Virus record (IMG/VR): IMGVR_UViG_3300035670_005553 | Location: 1-24,625 of that record | Strand: one strand, 5' to 3' | From: a virus | DNA: 24,625 nt | In this document: positions 18,747 through 24,608 of the stretch, one piece after another | Layout: each line of letters begins with the position of its first letter | Numbering within the stretch: the first letter of the stretch is position 1 | The notes under the pieces: model-generated | Seen by the model: the letters and a program-made list of their open reading frames with translations, nothing else | What the model was told of the DNA's origin: nothing | Database searches by the model: none | Position numbers and translations under genes: made by a program

Positions 18747-20149
18747 TGGCATTTGCAACTTACACAAACGGCGCAACTCGCGATGGCTTTTCTTTCAACG
18801 GTTTTCAGCCGCCATACAAAATCGGGCGAGCATTTACAATGCCAACCATTTCAGGTCGTAATGCTCCGGGCAAAACAGGTACAGCCGCACAGCCATGTTT
18901 AATAACTGAAGTTACCATTCATGTAAATGGCAAGGATACATCCAGTGCCAATACGCAGTTTGCAGTTTGGAACTCTAACGGAACTGGTGGCGCATACTCA
19001 AGTTCCTTTAACCTCCCCTCAACATCAAGCTCAGATGCGAGCGCTGTTTCTCGAAGCCTAAGTAAAACAGCCTTTGGCGGAACGGGCTACATTGTTGGCT
19101 TTACAAAGCGAAACTCAGAAACATTTACTTGGGATGAGGACAACAACTTTGGCGGAAGCATCATCCGTGACAACAACAGCTCGGGCGGGGACTTCCGCAA
19201 CGATGGGACATACGACTCTGGGTCGCTGATATTTAGCGTTGATTACAATGTCTTGCCAACAGCCCCTTCTGGCTTGTCTGCAACGCCGAGCGGAACTACT
19301 ATCTCCCTAAGCTGGAGCGCTCCGTCAAGCGATGGTGGTACATCTATAACTGGCTACCGAGTTCAGCGCTCGACAGACAACGCCAACTGGACAACGCTTA
19401 AATCAAACAGTGGCTCAACGACTCGCAGCTACACCGACAGCGGGCTTACCGCGGGCACGACTTACTACTACCGAGTAGCTGCACACAACGCAGTCAGCGA
19501 AGCCCACGGAAGCACTTACAGCGGGCCTTATTCGGCTTCTGCTAACGCACAGATTTCAGCGCCAGTTGTAAATAGCGGAGCTACCTCCACCATTGACATT
19601 TCGGTTGATAATCCAGCCCCGACTTTTTTTGAATTTTCTGACTCAGAAAACGGCATTGGATTCAATCAAATTCAAATTACCTATGGCTCTGAAAAGCTAT
19701 ATAACAGAGTCGTAGCAACCCGCGTTGGAGGAGAGCCACAGACCGCGGATGCTGTGCCAAGCCAAGAAGTTTATGGCATAAGAACATACGAAATTAGTGG
19801 CCTGCTCAACAACAGCGACTTTGGGGCAATTAGCGCAGCAGCCGAGATGCTCTACTTTTTCTATGAGCCCGACTTGCGAATCGAAGCAATTGGCGTAGAA
19901 CTTGCAGACAAAAGCCCAGAAGATAAAGTAGCCATACTAACGCTAGACCTTGATGATGCTATTTCGGTCAGCTTTACTCCCAACGGCATTGGCGACCCAA
20001 TAATTACTGAAGGTCGAATCATAGGCATTGACCATCAAATAGGCTTAGATAGCCACAGGGTCACATTTAGGCTACAAAGCGCCAATGTGGTTGTATTCAC
20101 CCTTGACGACGAAATCAACGGCATCCTCGACGAGGACTTGCTCGGTTAG
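18746..20149 (+). CDS. Minor tail protein with fibronectin III domain and the C-terminal half of the split tail-tip protein
   Basis: The start is set at ATG 18746, which overlaps the upstream stop (TAATG), not the ATG 12 nt upstream. 467 aa: residues 1-168 are a beta-rich region of unknown family; 171-268 a fibronectin III domain (PSGLSATPSGTTISLSWSAP, ITGYRVQRSTDNANWT, LTAGTTYYYRVAAHNAVS); 285-467 a tail domain (FNQIQITYGSEKLYNRVVATRVGGE, VYGIRTYEISGLL, ILTLDLDDAISVSF, GRIIGIDHQIGLDSHRVTFRLQ). In other actinophages that last domain normally follows the YVDRFGNIVF segment found in the previous gene. Confidence 0.8.
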   Translation: MAFATYTNGATRDGFSFNGFQPPYKIGRAFTMPTISGRNAPGKTGTAAQPCLITEVTIHVNGKDTSSANTQFAVWNSNGTGGAYSSSFNLPSTSSSDASAVSRSLSKTAFGGTGYIVGFTKRNSETFTWDEDNNFGGSIIRDNNSSGGDFRNDGTYDSGSLIFSVDYNVLPTAPSGLSATPSGTTISLSWSAPSSDGGTSITGYRVQRSTDNANWTTLKSNSGSTTRSYTDSGLTAGTTYYYRVAAHNAVSEAHGSTYSGPYSASANAQISAPVVNSGATSTIDISVDNPAPTFFEFSDSENGIGFNQIQITYGSEKLYNRVVATRVGGEPQTADAVPSQEVYGIRTYEISGLLNNSDFGAISAAAEMLYFFYEPDLRIEAIGVELADKSPEDKVAILTLDLDDAISVSFTPNGIGDPIITEGRIIGIDHQIGLDSHRVTFRLQSANVVVFTLDDEINGILDEDLLG

Positions 20150-20160
20150 AATAGGTACAA
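20147..20160 (+). promoter_or_regulatory. Possible leaderless promoter overlapping the upstream stop
   Basis: TAGAAT at 20147-20152 begins with the stop codon of the minor tail gene and precedes ATG 20161 by 8 nt. Transcription would begin at or 1-2 nt before the start codon. The spacing is slightly longer than at the two clearer sites, and only a weak AGG lies in the gap, so this is less certain. Confidence 0.4.
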
Positions 20161-20880
20161 ATGGCTACTAAAACCTTTACCCCTTTTACTAAGCTCACCG
20201 CTGCTGAGGTAAATCTCTACTGCACAAATTTGGGCTTGCGTGAGGTTATTGAGTACACCTCGGCTGGAACATCTACTTTTACTAAGAACAGCTATGAGTG
20301 GTTGCGAGCTGTGCGTGTTCGAGTTGTCGGAGGTGGTGGAGGGGCTGGCGGAGTAGCTGGCGGAACAGGAAACGCTGCTGGAGGAGGCGGCGGAGGAGGG
20401 CATTACGCCGAGTCATTTATTACTGACATTGCGTCAATGAGCACTGCTGTTTCGATTGTTGTAGGCGCAGGTGGCGCTGGTGGGGCTTCTGGAGCGAACA
20501 ATGGCTCTGCGGGCGAGTCAAGCTACTTTGGTTCATACGCAAGCGCAGCGGGTGGCCCCGGGGGAGACGGCATGTCGGCTACAACGGGAACCACTAGAGC
20601 AGATGGGGGCCGTGAGGCCAGCTTCTCGGCAACTGGCGACATAACAATTCAAGGCGCATTTGGTGGAGCCGGAGTCGTCTTAAGTGGGGCTGGATTTACT
20701 GGTGGAGATGGTGGCGCAAGCATTTTAGGCAATAACAAAAGCGGAAGAACCACAACGGGAGCGGGCAGCACTGGAACGCTATATGGGGGCGGCGGAAGTG
20801 GCGCACTTGCCTTGTCAAGCACCAGCAATGCTGGAGGCTCGGGCGCAAATGGAATTGTAATTATTGAGCTATATTCGTAG
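20161..20880 (+). CDS. Glycine-rich tail protein, probable adhesin
   Basis: 239 aa. Residues 1-50 form a helical/strand base (FTKLTAAEVNLYCTNLGLREVIEYTSAGTSTFTK) and the rest is a glycine-rich domain with VRVRVVGGGGGAGG, NAAGGGGGGGHYAE, IVVGAGGAGGASGANNGSAGESSYFGSYA, AAGGPGGDGMS, LYGGGGSGA and GGSGANGIVIIELYS. Runs of glycine in loops ending in a short hydrophobic strand recall the polyglycine-type folds of phage adhesins such as T-even-like gp38. It is the last virion gene before lysis, an expected spot for a receptor-binding protein. Function is by resemblance only. Confidence 0.75.
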   Translation: MATKTFTPFTKLTAAEVNLYCTNLGLREVIEYTSAGTSTFTKNSYEWLRAVRVRVVGGGGGAGGVAGGTGNAAGGGGGGGHYAESFITDIASMSTAVSIVVGAGGAGGASGANNGSAGESSYFGSYASAAGGPGGDGMSATTGTTRADGGREASFSATGDITIQGAFGGAGVVLSGAGFTGGDGGASILGNNKSGRTTTGAGSTGTLYGGGGSGALALSSTSNAGGSGANGIVIIELYS

Positions 20881-20887
20881 GAAAAAC

Positions 20888-21136
20888 ATGTCTGACACTG
20901 AATCAACCCCACATGTCAAGGTCACACTACAGACTCTTTATGACAAGCAGCTAGAGAACCAGAAGCTTCTTGTTGAGACCCTTGCTAAGCTTGAGGCCAT
21001 GGCAGATGTGCCTGAGCGCTTAAGGGCTGTTGAGCTGCGTCAGGCTAGGACTGAATGGATTGAGCGAGTGGCTTATGTGGCGCTCGCTTCTGGAGTTACC
21101 TCGTTAATTGGAATGATGATAGGAATGGCAAGATGA
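20888..21136 (+). CDS. Small membrane protein, holin-type or lysis accessory
   Basis: ATG 20888 is preferred over TTG 20864 because AGGA lies at a good distance. 82 aa: residues 8-58 are a charged amphipathic helix, likely coiled coil (TLQTLYDKQLENQKLLVETLAKLEAMADVPERLRAVELRQARTEWIERV), and 62-80 a single transmembrane segment (AYVALASGVTSLIGMMIGM). This XhlA-like layout is common beside actinophage endolysins. Stop and next start overlap as ATGA, coupling it to the endolysin. Confidence 0.75.
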   Translation: MSDTESTPHVKVTLQTLYDKQLENQKLLVETLAKLEAMADVPERLRAVELRQARTEWIERVAYVALASGVTSLIGMMIGMAR

Positions 21137-21594
21137 GCTGGAGACACCCGTTTAGCAAGTCCACAATTACCTCACGCTGGGGTTCAATGCGTAATCGCAA
21201 GACTCCGCATCGTGGGCTTGATTATGCGCCGGGCGACAAAAAGGTCATTCCCGCTGTCGCTGATGGCGAGATTGTATTTGTTGGATGGTCGGACTGCCTT
21301 GGCTGGGTGGTTGTGCAAAAGTGCCAAGCAAGCGATGGCAAGACCGTGTTTGTCGGCTACTGCCACTTGAGAAGCAAGGTTAGCTGGTACAAGGTTGGCG
21401 ACTTCCGCAGGGCGGGCGAAGGCATCGGCAAAGTGGGAAATACGGGGTCTTGTAGCCGCGGCGCTCATTTACACCTAACGACTGGCCCTAAGATTGATTC
21501 CGTCTTTAGAGGAACAACTTGGAACCCCGAGAAACTTATTGACGAACAAATCAAACGATGCGCTAACTGCGCTGGTTGCTGCAAGAAAGGATAA
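21133..21594 (+). CDS. Endolysin, M23 (LytM-type) zinc endopeptidase
   Basis: The 153-aa protein is a bare M23 domain: TSRWGSMRNRKTPHRGLDYA with the H-x3-D zinc ligands (His26, Asp30), GWVVVQKC strand, GYCHL (His78, probable catalytic His) and GAHLHLT with the second ligand pair (His112, His114). M23 enzymes cut peptidoglycan peptide crosslinks. There is no separate cell-wall-binding domain and no signal peptide, so release needs the neighbouring holins. The tail carries four cysteines in eight residues (CANCAGCC), an uncommon addition that could bind metal. Alternatively it could act as a virion-associated lysin, but the holin context favours lysis. Confidence 0.9.
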   Translation: MSWRHPFSKSTITSRWGSMRNRKTPHRGLDYAPGDKKVIPAVADGEIVFVGWSDCLGWVVVQKCQASDGKTVFVGYCHLRSKVSWYKVGDFRRAGEGIGKVGNTGSCSRGAHLHLTTGPKIDSVFRGTTWNPEKLIDEQIKRCANCAGCCKKG

Positions 21595-21596
21595 AC

Positions 21597-21800
21597 ATGC
21601 TCCACCTTACTCCCGAAGTCCGTCGCCACATTTACACCATCGCGATTGCCTTTGTTCCACTGCTAGTCACCCTTGGCGTAATTGCTGAGGATGTCGCTTC
21701 GCATGTACTCAACATATTCGCTGCTGTCTTGGCTGTAGGTAGCTCCGTTCTGGCCCGTGCCAATGTGGCCCCGACACTCCCAGAAGAGCACGAAGAATAA
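21597..21800 (+). CDS. Holin-like protein with two transmembrane segments
   Basis: ATG at 21597 follows AAAGGA (21586-21591). The 67-aa product has transmembrane segments at about 12-30 (IYTIAIAFVPLLVTLGVIA) and 35-53 (SHVLNIFAAVLAVGSSVLA), a short N-terminal basic stretch (VRRH) and a charged C-terminus (LPEEHEE). Size, hairpin topology and adjacency to the endolysin fit an actinophage holin. The in-frame start at 21576 would overlap the endolysin gene and lacks support. Confidence 0.8.
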   Translation: MLHLTPEVRRHIYTIAIAFVPLLVTLGVIAEDVASHVLNIFAAVLAVGSSVLARANVAPTLPEEHEE

Positions 21801-21801
21801 T

Positions 21802-21830
21802 TTGCATAGTTGTGACAGTTATGTCATAAT
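21802..21830 (+). promoter_or_regulatory. Promoter with embedded palindrome after the lysis genes
   Basis: TTGCAT (21802-21807), 17-nt spacer, CATAAT (21825-21830). Within the spacer lies the perfect palindrome TGACA-N4-TGTCA (21813-21826), overlapping the -10 box, a likely operator. Directed rightward, toward a terminator 40 nt further on. Confidence 0.5.
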
Positions 21831-21836
21831 GTAAAT

Positions 21837-21905
21837 GGTTGTGGTTGCTCCCTTCCTATCGGTTAGTGCCCCGCAGGTTCCCTCTCTTCATCCTGCGGGG
21901 CTTTA
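21837..21905 (+). ncRNA. Candidate short RNA between promoter and terminator
   Basis: A transcript initiated 6-7 nt after CATAAT (21825-21830) would be about 70 nt and consist mainly of the terminator hairpin. The only frame within it (from ATG 21835 or GTG 21841) gives a low-complexity 35-37-aa peptide without a ribosome binding site. Evidence is only the promoter-terminator pair. Confidence 0.3.
21868..21905 (+). terminator. Intrinsic terminator between convergent lysis genes and whiB
   Basis: GCCCCGCAGG (21868-21877) pairs perfectly with CCTGCGGGGC (21892-21901) around a 14-nt loop, followed by TTTA. It serves rightward transcription; on the other strand it lies just past the whiB stop (21903-21905), so it can stop both. 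Confidence 0.82.
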
Positions 21906-22163
21906 CCTTTCTGAGGGAGATGTCCCGCCCCAAATGCCAGACTGCTGATTAGTCGTCACGGCATATTCGTAACAATCATGCTTAATTGGGCAAGTGCTAC
22001 ACAGCGCTTTAGCTGACCTAGTAGCTGTTAGCTTTAATTCAGGGTCCACAATATCTTCGGGAAAAAACAAAGTTGGCGCACTTTCACAGGGGACTCCACC
22101 TGCTTTTTTTATTAATCTAAGCAATTTGTAATAACCTTGCTCAAAATGTCCGGGCTGTGCCAT
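21903..22163 (-). CDS. WhiB-family iron-sulfur transcription factor
   Basis: The 86-aa minus-strand product has the WhiB cysteine set C26, C55-x2-C58-x5-C64 (CESAP ... ALCSTCPIKHDC) and the turn GIWGGTSPSER, which in the family contacts the sigma-A C-terminal region beside a [4Fe-4S] cluster. WhiB proteins are essentially confined to actinobacteria and their phages, so this fixes the host phylum. Phage WhiB proteins such as TM4 WhiBTM4 can interfere with host WhiB2 and cell division or superinfection. It is the only leftward gene here, divergent from the recombinase with overlapping promoters, suggesting a regulatory switch role. Confidence 0.95.
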   Translation of the reverse strand: MAQPGHFEQGYYKLLRLIKKAGGVPCESAPTLFFPEDIVDPELKLTATRSAKALCSTCPIKHDCYEYAVTTNQQSGIWGGTSPSER

Positions 22164-22187
22164 AGTATGAGCCTAGACGAGAGGAAG
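22163..22187. promoter_or_regulatory. Overlapping divergent promoters of whiB (minus) and the recombinase operon (plus)
   Basis: Rightward: TAGTAT (22163-22168) with a start near 22175 and the site GAGGAAG (22181-22187) before ATG 22192. Leftward: TAGGCT (complement of 22170-22175), 6 nt, then the whiB ATG (complement of 22161-22163), a leaderless layout. The two -10 boxes are 1 nt apart on opposite strands, so the promoters should exclude each other. Confidence 0.55.
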
Positions 22188-22191
22188 CATA

Positions 22192-23073
22192 ATGTTGCGA
22201 TTTACGCCAAAAGAGCTGAACAACGCAAAACTGATTGGAACCTTTGAGGCAGGGTCTCAAGAGTGGCATCAGGCCCGTGCAAAGGGCATTGGTGGCTCTG
22301 AGATAGGCACGATTATGGGTTTGAATCCATGGGAGTCTGCCTATGCCCTATGGGCCAAGAAGTGCAAGCTCATCCCCGAAGAAAAGGTCGATAACTGGTC
22401 GATGAGATTCGGTCGCGCTTTCGAGGAGCCCATTCTCAAAATGTGGCAAGAGGAACACCCAGACTGGGAGTTATTTACTACAGGCACTTATCAAGATGCA
22501 TCTCTGCCGTGGCGCATTGCTAACCCCGATGCTATTGCCCGCCATCTAAAGACTGGCAACCTTATGGTCATTGAGGTTAAGACCGCTAGGGGGACATGGG
22601 ATGAGACTCCGGCGGCCTATCGAGCACAACTCCTCTGGTACATGGACATTCTCGGGATTGAGCGTGGTGTGATTGTTGCTGTAGCTGGCTGGAACTGGGA
22701 GGAGCGATACATTGACTACGACCGCTTTGAGTGCGAGGTCATGCGTACGATGGCTGCGAAGTTCTGGGCACAGGTGCAAACGGTTGAGCGCCCCGACTGG
22801 GATGGCTCAGAACAGACCTATGAAGTGGTCAGAAGGCAGCATCCCGAGATTGATGGCAGCACTGTTGAGATTGGCGAGCTGGCAGACGAGCTTAAGGAAG
22901 CCGAGACCAGCTACGAAAACGCCAAGGAAAAATTTAACAAAATTCGGTCCAAGGTGCTTTATGCGATGGGCAATGCCAAATACGCCGTCAAGTCACTCGA
23001 CCAAAAGAACTCCGTTGTAGTAGCCTCTAGACAGGCTAGAGCAAATGGAGCGCCATGGCTAGTGGTGAAATGA
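22192..23073 (+). CDS. YqaJ / lambda Exo-like viral recombinase (5'-3' exonuclease)
   Basis: 293 aa. The PD-(D/E)XK core is complete: SQEWHQARAKGIGGSEIGTIMGLNPW (22-47), FGRAFEEPI with Glu78/79, NPDAI (Asp113), VIEVKTA (Glu128, Lys130) and YRAQLLWYM (Gln146). This is the YqaJ family, alkaline exonucleases that resect double-stranded ends for single-strand annealing recombination. Residues 235-270 are a coiled coil (ADELKEAETSYENAKEKFNKI). It opens the rightward early operon behind its own promoter and SD. An annealing protein partner would be expected nearby. Confidence 0.93.
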   Translation: MLRFTPKELNNAKLIGTFEAGSQEWHQARAKGIGGSEIGTIMGLNPWESAYALWAKKCKLIPEEKVDNWSMRFGRAFEEPILKMWQEEHPDWELFTTGTYQDASLPWRIANPDAIARHLKTGNLMVIEVKTARGTWDETPAAYRAQLLWYMDILGIERGVIVAVAGWNWEERYIDYDRFECEVMRTMAAKFWAQVQTVERPDWDGSEQTYEVVRRQHPEIDGSTVEIGELADELKEAETSYENAKEKFNKIRSKVLYAMGNAKYAVKSLDQKNSVVVASRQARANGAPWLVVK

Positions 23074-23321
23074 TTGAAATTGCCATTGGAGATACAGTCT
23101 CGGTGGTAAAAGATGACACAACGGTTATAGGCCGAGTCTGCGGGCTCAAGCTCAATGGCAACAATCTAGATTTCATTTGGATAGAAAACATGCCTGAGCC
23201 ATTTGAAATTGACGATGGCTGGCGAGTAATGAATAATCACACCGTAGAAACCCAAGCACAAATAGATGCCCTAAACGCTTTGTTGGAGGGCGAGGAGGAG
23301 GAGCAAGATGGCGAGGTTTAA
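23055..23321 (+). CDS. Small acidic hypothetical protein
   Basis: 88 aa from ATG 23055, preceded by GGAG; an alternative ATG at 23070 overlaps the upstream stop as ATGA and would give 83 aa. The body has a beta pattern (IAIGDTVSVVKDDTTVIGRVCGLKLNGNNLDFIWIENM), perhaps a small barrel such as a Tudor or SH3-like fold, and ends in an acidic tail (LLEGEEEEQDGEV). The gene overlaps both neighbours, so it belongs to the recombination operon. No family is recognised. Confidence 0.75.
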   Translation: MASGEMIEIAIGDTVSVVKDDTTVIGRVCGLKLNGNNLDFIWIENMPEPFEIDDGWRVMNNHTVETQAQIDALNALLEGEEEEQDGEV

Positions 23322-23799
23322 CCTTGACGATTACGAGACCGTAGAAGAACGCATTAAGCGCTTTTACAAGGCACATCCAGACGGGCGCATTGGAACTTAT
23401 TGCGAGCTGGCTGGCGCAGATGGCAAGTGGCTATTTAAGGCAATCATTTACCTAAATGCCCAAGAGCAGGAGAAGGGCACAGCAAAGGCGACAGGTTACG
23501 CTAGTGAGACCGAAGGTGGCCCCCAGTCAGAATGGAAAGCAGAGCTCGGAGAGACGAGCGCCATCGGTCGCGCCTTGGCTAACGCTGGATTTAGTGGCAA
23601 CAAAAGAGCTAGTCGCGAGGAAATGAAAAAAGTCGCAAAAGCCGAAGAACCGAAAGACTGGTCGGCAATGGCGGCTAAGTTAGAAGATGTTGAAGCGTTG
23701 CGACAACTCTGGGCCGAGGCGAAAGCTGCCGGGGCTCACGCATCCGTACTAGCGAAGATAAAGAGCCGTGCCGAAGGACTACAGAATAACGCGAGCTAG
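23308..23799 (+). CDS. Phage protein of unknown function, candidate single-strand annealing partner of the exonuclease
   Basis: ATG 23308 sits behind a GGAGGAGGAG ribosome site. 163 aa: MARFNLDDYETVEERIKRFYKAHPDGRIGTYCEL, WLFKAIIYLNAQEQEKGTAKATGYASE, ELGETSAIGRALANAGFSGNKRASREEMKKVA, then a charged helical tail. The first three segments are a conserved pattern in actinophage early genes, and the E-T-x-x-I-G-R-A-L motif recalls Erf/Rad52-like annealing proteins. Placement 2 genes after a YqaJ exonuclease fits that role, but I cannot confirm the fold; a single-strand binding role is equally possible. Confidence 0.7.
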   Translation: MARFNLDDYETVEERIKRFYKAHPDGRIGTYCELAGADGKWLFKAIIYLNAQEQEKGTAKATGYASETEGGPQSEWKAELGETSAIGRALANAGFSGNKRASREEMKKVAKAEEPKDWSAMAAKLEDVEALRQLWAEAKAAGAHASVLAKIKSRAEGLQNNAS

Positions 23800-23803
23800 T
23801 GTC

Positions 23804-23980
23804 ATGGAGGTCACTGAGGCCTACATAGCGGCACATATGCGCGGTCAAAAAGAACTGACATTGTTTTGGCGAGCTGTACTTTTAGAAAGGATGTCTGAAA
23901 TTGGCAATGCCCTCACAGATAATTCAAGAGCTGCAAGAACTGACGGCGATGAGCCGAACAGGGGTCGAGGCGCTATATGA
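23804..23980 (+). CDS. Small hypothetical protein (58 aa), overlaps the next gene
   Basis: ATG 23804 lies 5 nt after the previous stop. The first 32 residues (MEVTEAYIAAHMRGQKELTLFWRAVLLERMSE) form a plausible amphipathic helix; the rest, where it overlaps the next gene by 74 nt in another frame, looks like low-quality coding sequence. It may be genuine, or its 3' part may be only a by-product of the next gene's frame. No family recognised. Confidence 0.5.
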   Translation: MEVTEAYIAAHMRGQKELTLFWRAVLLERMSEIGNALTDNSRAARTDGDEPNRGRGAI

Positions 23981-24230
23981 AGCTGAAAACGAATTGGCTG
24001 AAAAAGAGCATGAACTCGATGTTGTCGAAAATAAAGCTTTTATTCAAGCACAAGGGACTGTAGCTGATAGAACCGCTCTAGCCCGTCTAGAAAGCGCTCA
24101 GATGCGTTTTGAGAGGGATTTAGCCCGTGCTAAGGTAAATCGTATCAAAATGAAGCTCAAGGTCTTAGAAAGCCAAATAATGGCTAATGCGACCATGAGC
24201 AAGATTCTGCAAGCGGAGATGAAGCTATAG
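23907..24230 (+). CDS. Coiled-coil phage protein of unknown function
   Basis: About 107 aa from ATG 23907 (an in-frame TTG at 23901 is possible). It is almost entirely helical: MPSQIIQELQELTAMSRTGVEALYEAENELAEKEHELDVVENKAFI, TVADRTALARLESAQMRFERDLARAKVNRIKMKLKVLESQIMANATMSKIL. Charged heptads with Leu/Ile/Met suggest an oligomeric coiled coil. Similar proteins sit between recombination genes and HNH endonucleases in other actinophages. A DNA-handling accessory role is guessed from neighbours only. Confidence 0.8.
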   Translation: MPSQIIQELQELTAMSRTGVEALYEAENELAEKEHELDVVENKAFIQAQGTVADRTALARLESAQMRFERDLARAKVNRIKMKLKVLESQIMANATMSKILQAEMKL

Positions 24231-24241
24231 ACCAGTACATT

Positions 24242-24577
24242 ATGAGAGCCCTGCGCAAGCGGGATTCGCACTGTTGGCACTGCGGTGAAACAGAAGATTT
24301 AGTGCCACATCATCGCAAGAACCGTCAGATGGGCGGGTCTAAATCGAAAGAGCTTAGAGGCTATCCAAACCTTATTCTCGTCTGCGCTATTTACAACGGA
24401 CAGATGGAATCCGACAGCCGAATAGCCCAAAGAGCGAGAGACTACGGGCATAAGCTCAGTTCTTGGGACAATACCGACGACCCTGTTTTTGATGTTGCAG
24501 AACAGCAATGGTATGTGCTGGATGAAAAAGGTAACAAAAAGATAACAAGTGAGCCCGGTTTATCACTTTTTGATTGA
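24242..24577 (+). CDS. HNH endonuclease-like protein
   Basis: From ATG 24242, 111 aa. The HNH core is CWHCGETEDLVPHHRKNRQMGG (Cys11, Cys14, His23, His24) followed by NLILVCAIYNGQMESD (Asn43, Cys48, Asn52). The second zinc knuckle has Tyr where many relatives have Cys. The fold would be a beta-beta-alpha-metal nuclease. No ribosome site precedes the ATG, and the in-frame codons before it (DEAIDQYI) look protein-coding, yet only non-standard codons such as ATA at 24227, 6 nt after GGAGAT, could start there. It could serve recombination or packaging, or be a free-standing mobile nuclease. Confidence 0.82.
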   Translation: MRALRKRDSHCWHCGETEDLVPHHRKNRQMGGSKSKELRGYPNLILVCAIYNGQMESDSRIAQRARDYGHKLSSWDNTDDPVFDVAEQQWYVLDEKGNKKITSEPGLSLFD

Positions 24578-24608
24578 CTTGTCCTAAATAGCGTGTAATC
24601 TCTCTCGC
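24574..24608 (+). promoter_or_regulatory. Promoter with -35 and -10, leaderless geometry, for a gene beginning at 24609
   Basis: TTGACT (24574-24579), 16-nt spacer, TAATCT (24596-24601), 7 nt, ATG. No ribosome site fits in the gap. This is the best complete promoter of the window, and the -35 overlaps the stop codon region of the HNH gene. Confidence 0.6.

Noticed and set aside
21835-21948. A 37-codon rightward frame MVVVAPFLSV...
   Set aside because: It runs through the terminator hairpin and into antisense whiB, lacks a ribosome site, and its ATG is only 4 nt from the -10 box.
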